Under the pieces are notes generated by a model. That model was not told where the DNA came from and searched no databases. It worked only from the letters and a program-made list of their open reading frames with translations. The position numbers and the translations under genes are program-made. Shown here one piece after another: positions 63,692 through 64,000 of a stretch of 64,000 bases of DNA (positions are counted from its first letter, which is position 1; every line of letters begins with the position of its first letter). The stretch covers positions 5,276-69,275 of the forward strand of contig JBDNGQ010000209.1 of assembly GCA_041689205.1 (NCBI GenBank), in the 5' to 3' direction. The stretch is from JAVVEG01 sp041689205. Its GTDB lineage: Bacteria; Pseudomonadota; Gammaproteobacteria; Pseudomonadales; Pseudohongiellaceae.

Positions 63692-64000
63692 ATGGAAACT
63701 TTTGCCGTAGCGGTGACGCTGTTTTTAATTATGGACCCGCTCGGTAATATTCCCATATTTCTTTCGGTTTTAGCCAAAGTCGCACCTGAGCGACGTCGCA
63801 GAATCCTCATTCGGGAACTGTTTATTGCGCTGGCGGTGATGCTGGTGTTTTTATTCGCCGGGCCGCCAATTCTTAAAGTTCTTGGTCTTTCCAGCGAAGC
63901 GGTCACCATCGCGGGCGGACTGGTGCTGATGATAATCGCAATACGCATGATTTTTCCTTCGCGCGGCGGCATCATGGGCGACGAGGAAGGTGATGAAGAG
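63692..64000 (+). CDS. MarC-family membrane protein, 5' part
   Basis: The first 103 codons are present; the gene runs off the window. METFAVAVTLFLIMDPLGNIPIF matches the N-terminus of the MarC/UPF0056 family, with the DPLGNIP motif, followed by three hydrophobic segments. The role of the family is unsettled. It begins 3 nt after the pilU stop. Confidence 0.88.
   Translation, partial: METFAVAVTLFLIMDPLGNIPIFLSVLAKVAPERRRRILIRELFIALAVMLVFLFAGPPILKVLGLSSEAVTIAGGLVLMIIAIRMIFPSRGGIMGDEEGDEE

Noticed and set aside
1..64000. tRNA, rRNA, CRISPR arrays, insertion sequences, integrases or prophage genes
   Set aside because: Intergenic stretches were read for T-loop sequences, regular spaced repeats and transposase-like frames, and none was found.

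Overview
The window is a densely packed chromosomal segment of a gammaproteobacterium, probably a marine or aquatic lineage near Pseudomonadales/Cellvibrionales (this is an inference; no 16S gene is present). About 60 genes are supported. They are almost all housekeeping genes with gammaproteobacterial family signatures and Pseudomonas-like gene order. I see no insertion sequence, prophage, CRISPR array, tRNA or rRNA. Many genes are coupled by ATGA-type overlaps and spacers are short. Several genes that normally sit inside these neighbourhoods are missing (serC, hisC, mtnA, apbC/mrp, rnfG), which suggests a compacted genome.

Layout: (1) 1-9151, minus strand: gyrA - pheA - tyrA/aroA fusion - cmk - rpsA - ihfB - lapA. 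PheA has lost its chorismate mutase domain. (2) 9417-12998, plus strand: mtaD-like deaminase, ubiG, mupP-like phosphatase and yciK, the same order as in Pseudomonas. (3) 13048-17503, minus strand: yciO, trpS, scpA, scpB, rluB. (4) 17652-20209: yciI, then hemD, xthA and a periplasmic cyclophilin. (5) 20210-20660: a small plus-strand unit encoding a 33-residue hydrophobic peptide, with its own promoter/operator candidate and terminator. (6) 20660-22263: moaA and moaB. (7) 22348-29620: a complete ccmABCDEFGHI cytochrome c maturation operon. (8) 29665-34441: dcd, a secreted S1C protease, metG and a rubredoxin gene. (9) 34608-39989: an Rnf-type electron transport operon followed by nth. (10) 40202-44839: argG, pyrC, rnt, grxD, argF. 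(11) 45172-51506: nrdA, nrdB, a MobA-like nucleotidyltransferase, an unusual cyclophilin and a small membrane protein. (12) 51510-61293: dinG, a DUF349 protein, a PlsC-like acyltransferase, an MsbA-like ABC exporter and sbcB. (13) 61503-64000: pyrB, pilU and the start of a marC-family gene.

The most unusual system is the Rnf operon. RnfB, RnfC and RnfD keep their cofactor motifs, but rnfG (covalent FMN subunit) is absent: the rnfD stop overlaps the rnfE start. RnfA has lost both cysteines and RnfE one of the two cysteines that hold the intramembrane [2Fe-2S] cluster in the Rnf/Nqr family. This looks like a remodelled or uncoupled Rnf. The second candidate for new biology is the 33-residue peptide unit at 20341-20661. 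Short tandem duplications with a 12-14 bp period recur in at least four gene spacers, two of them starting at a stop codon.
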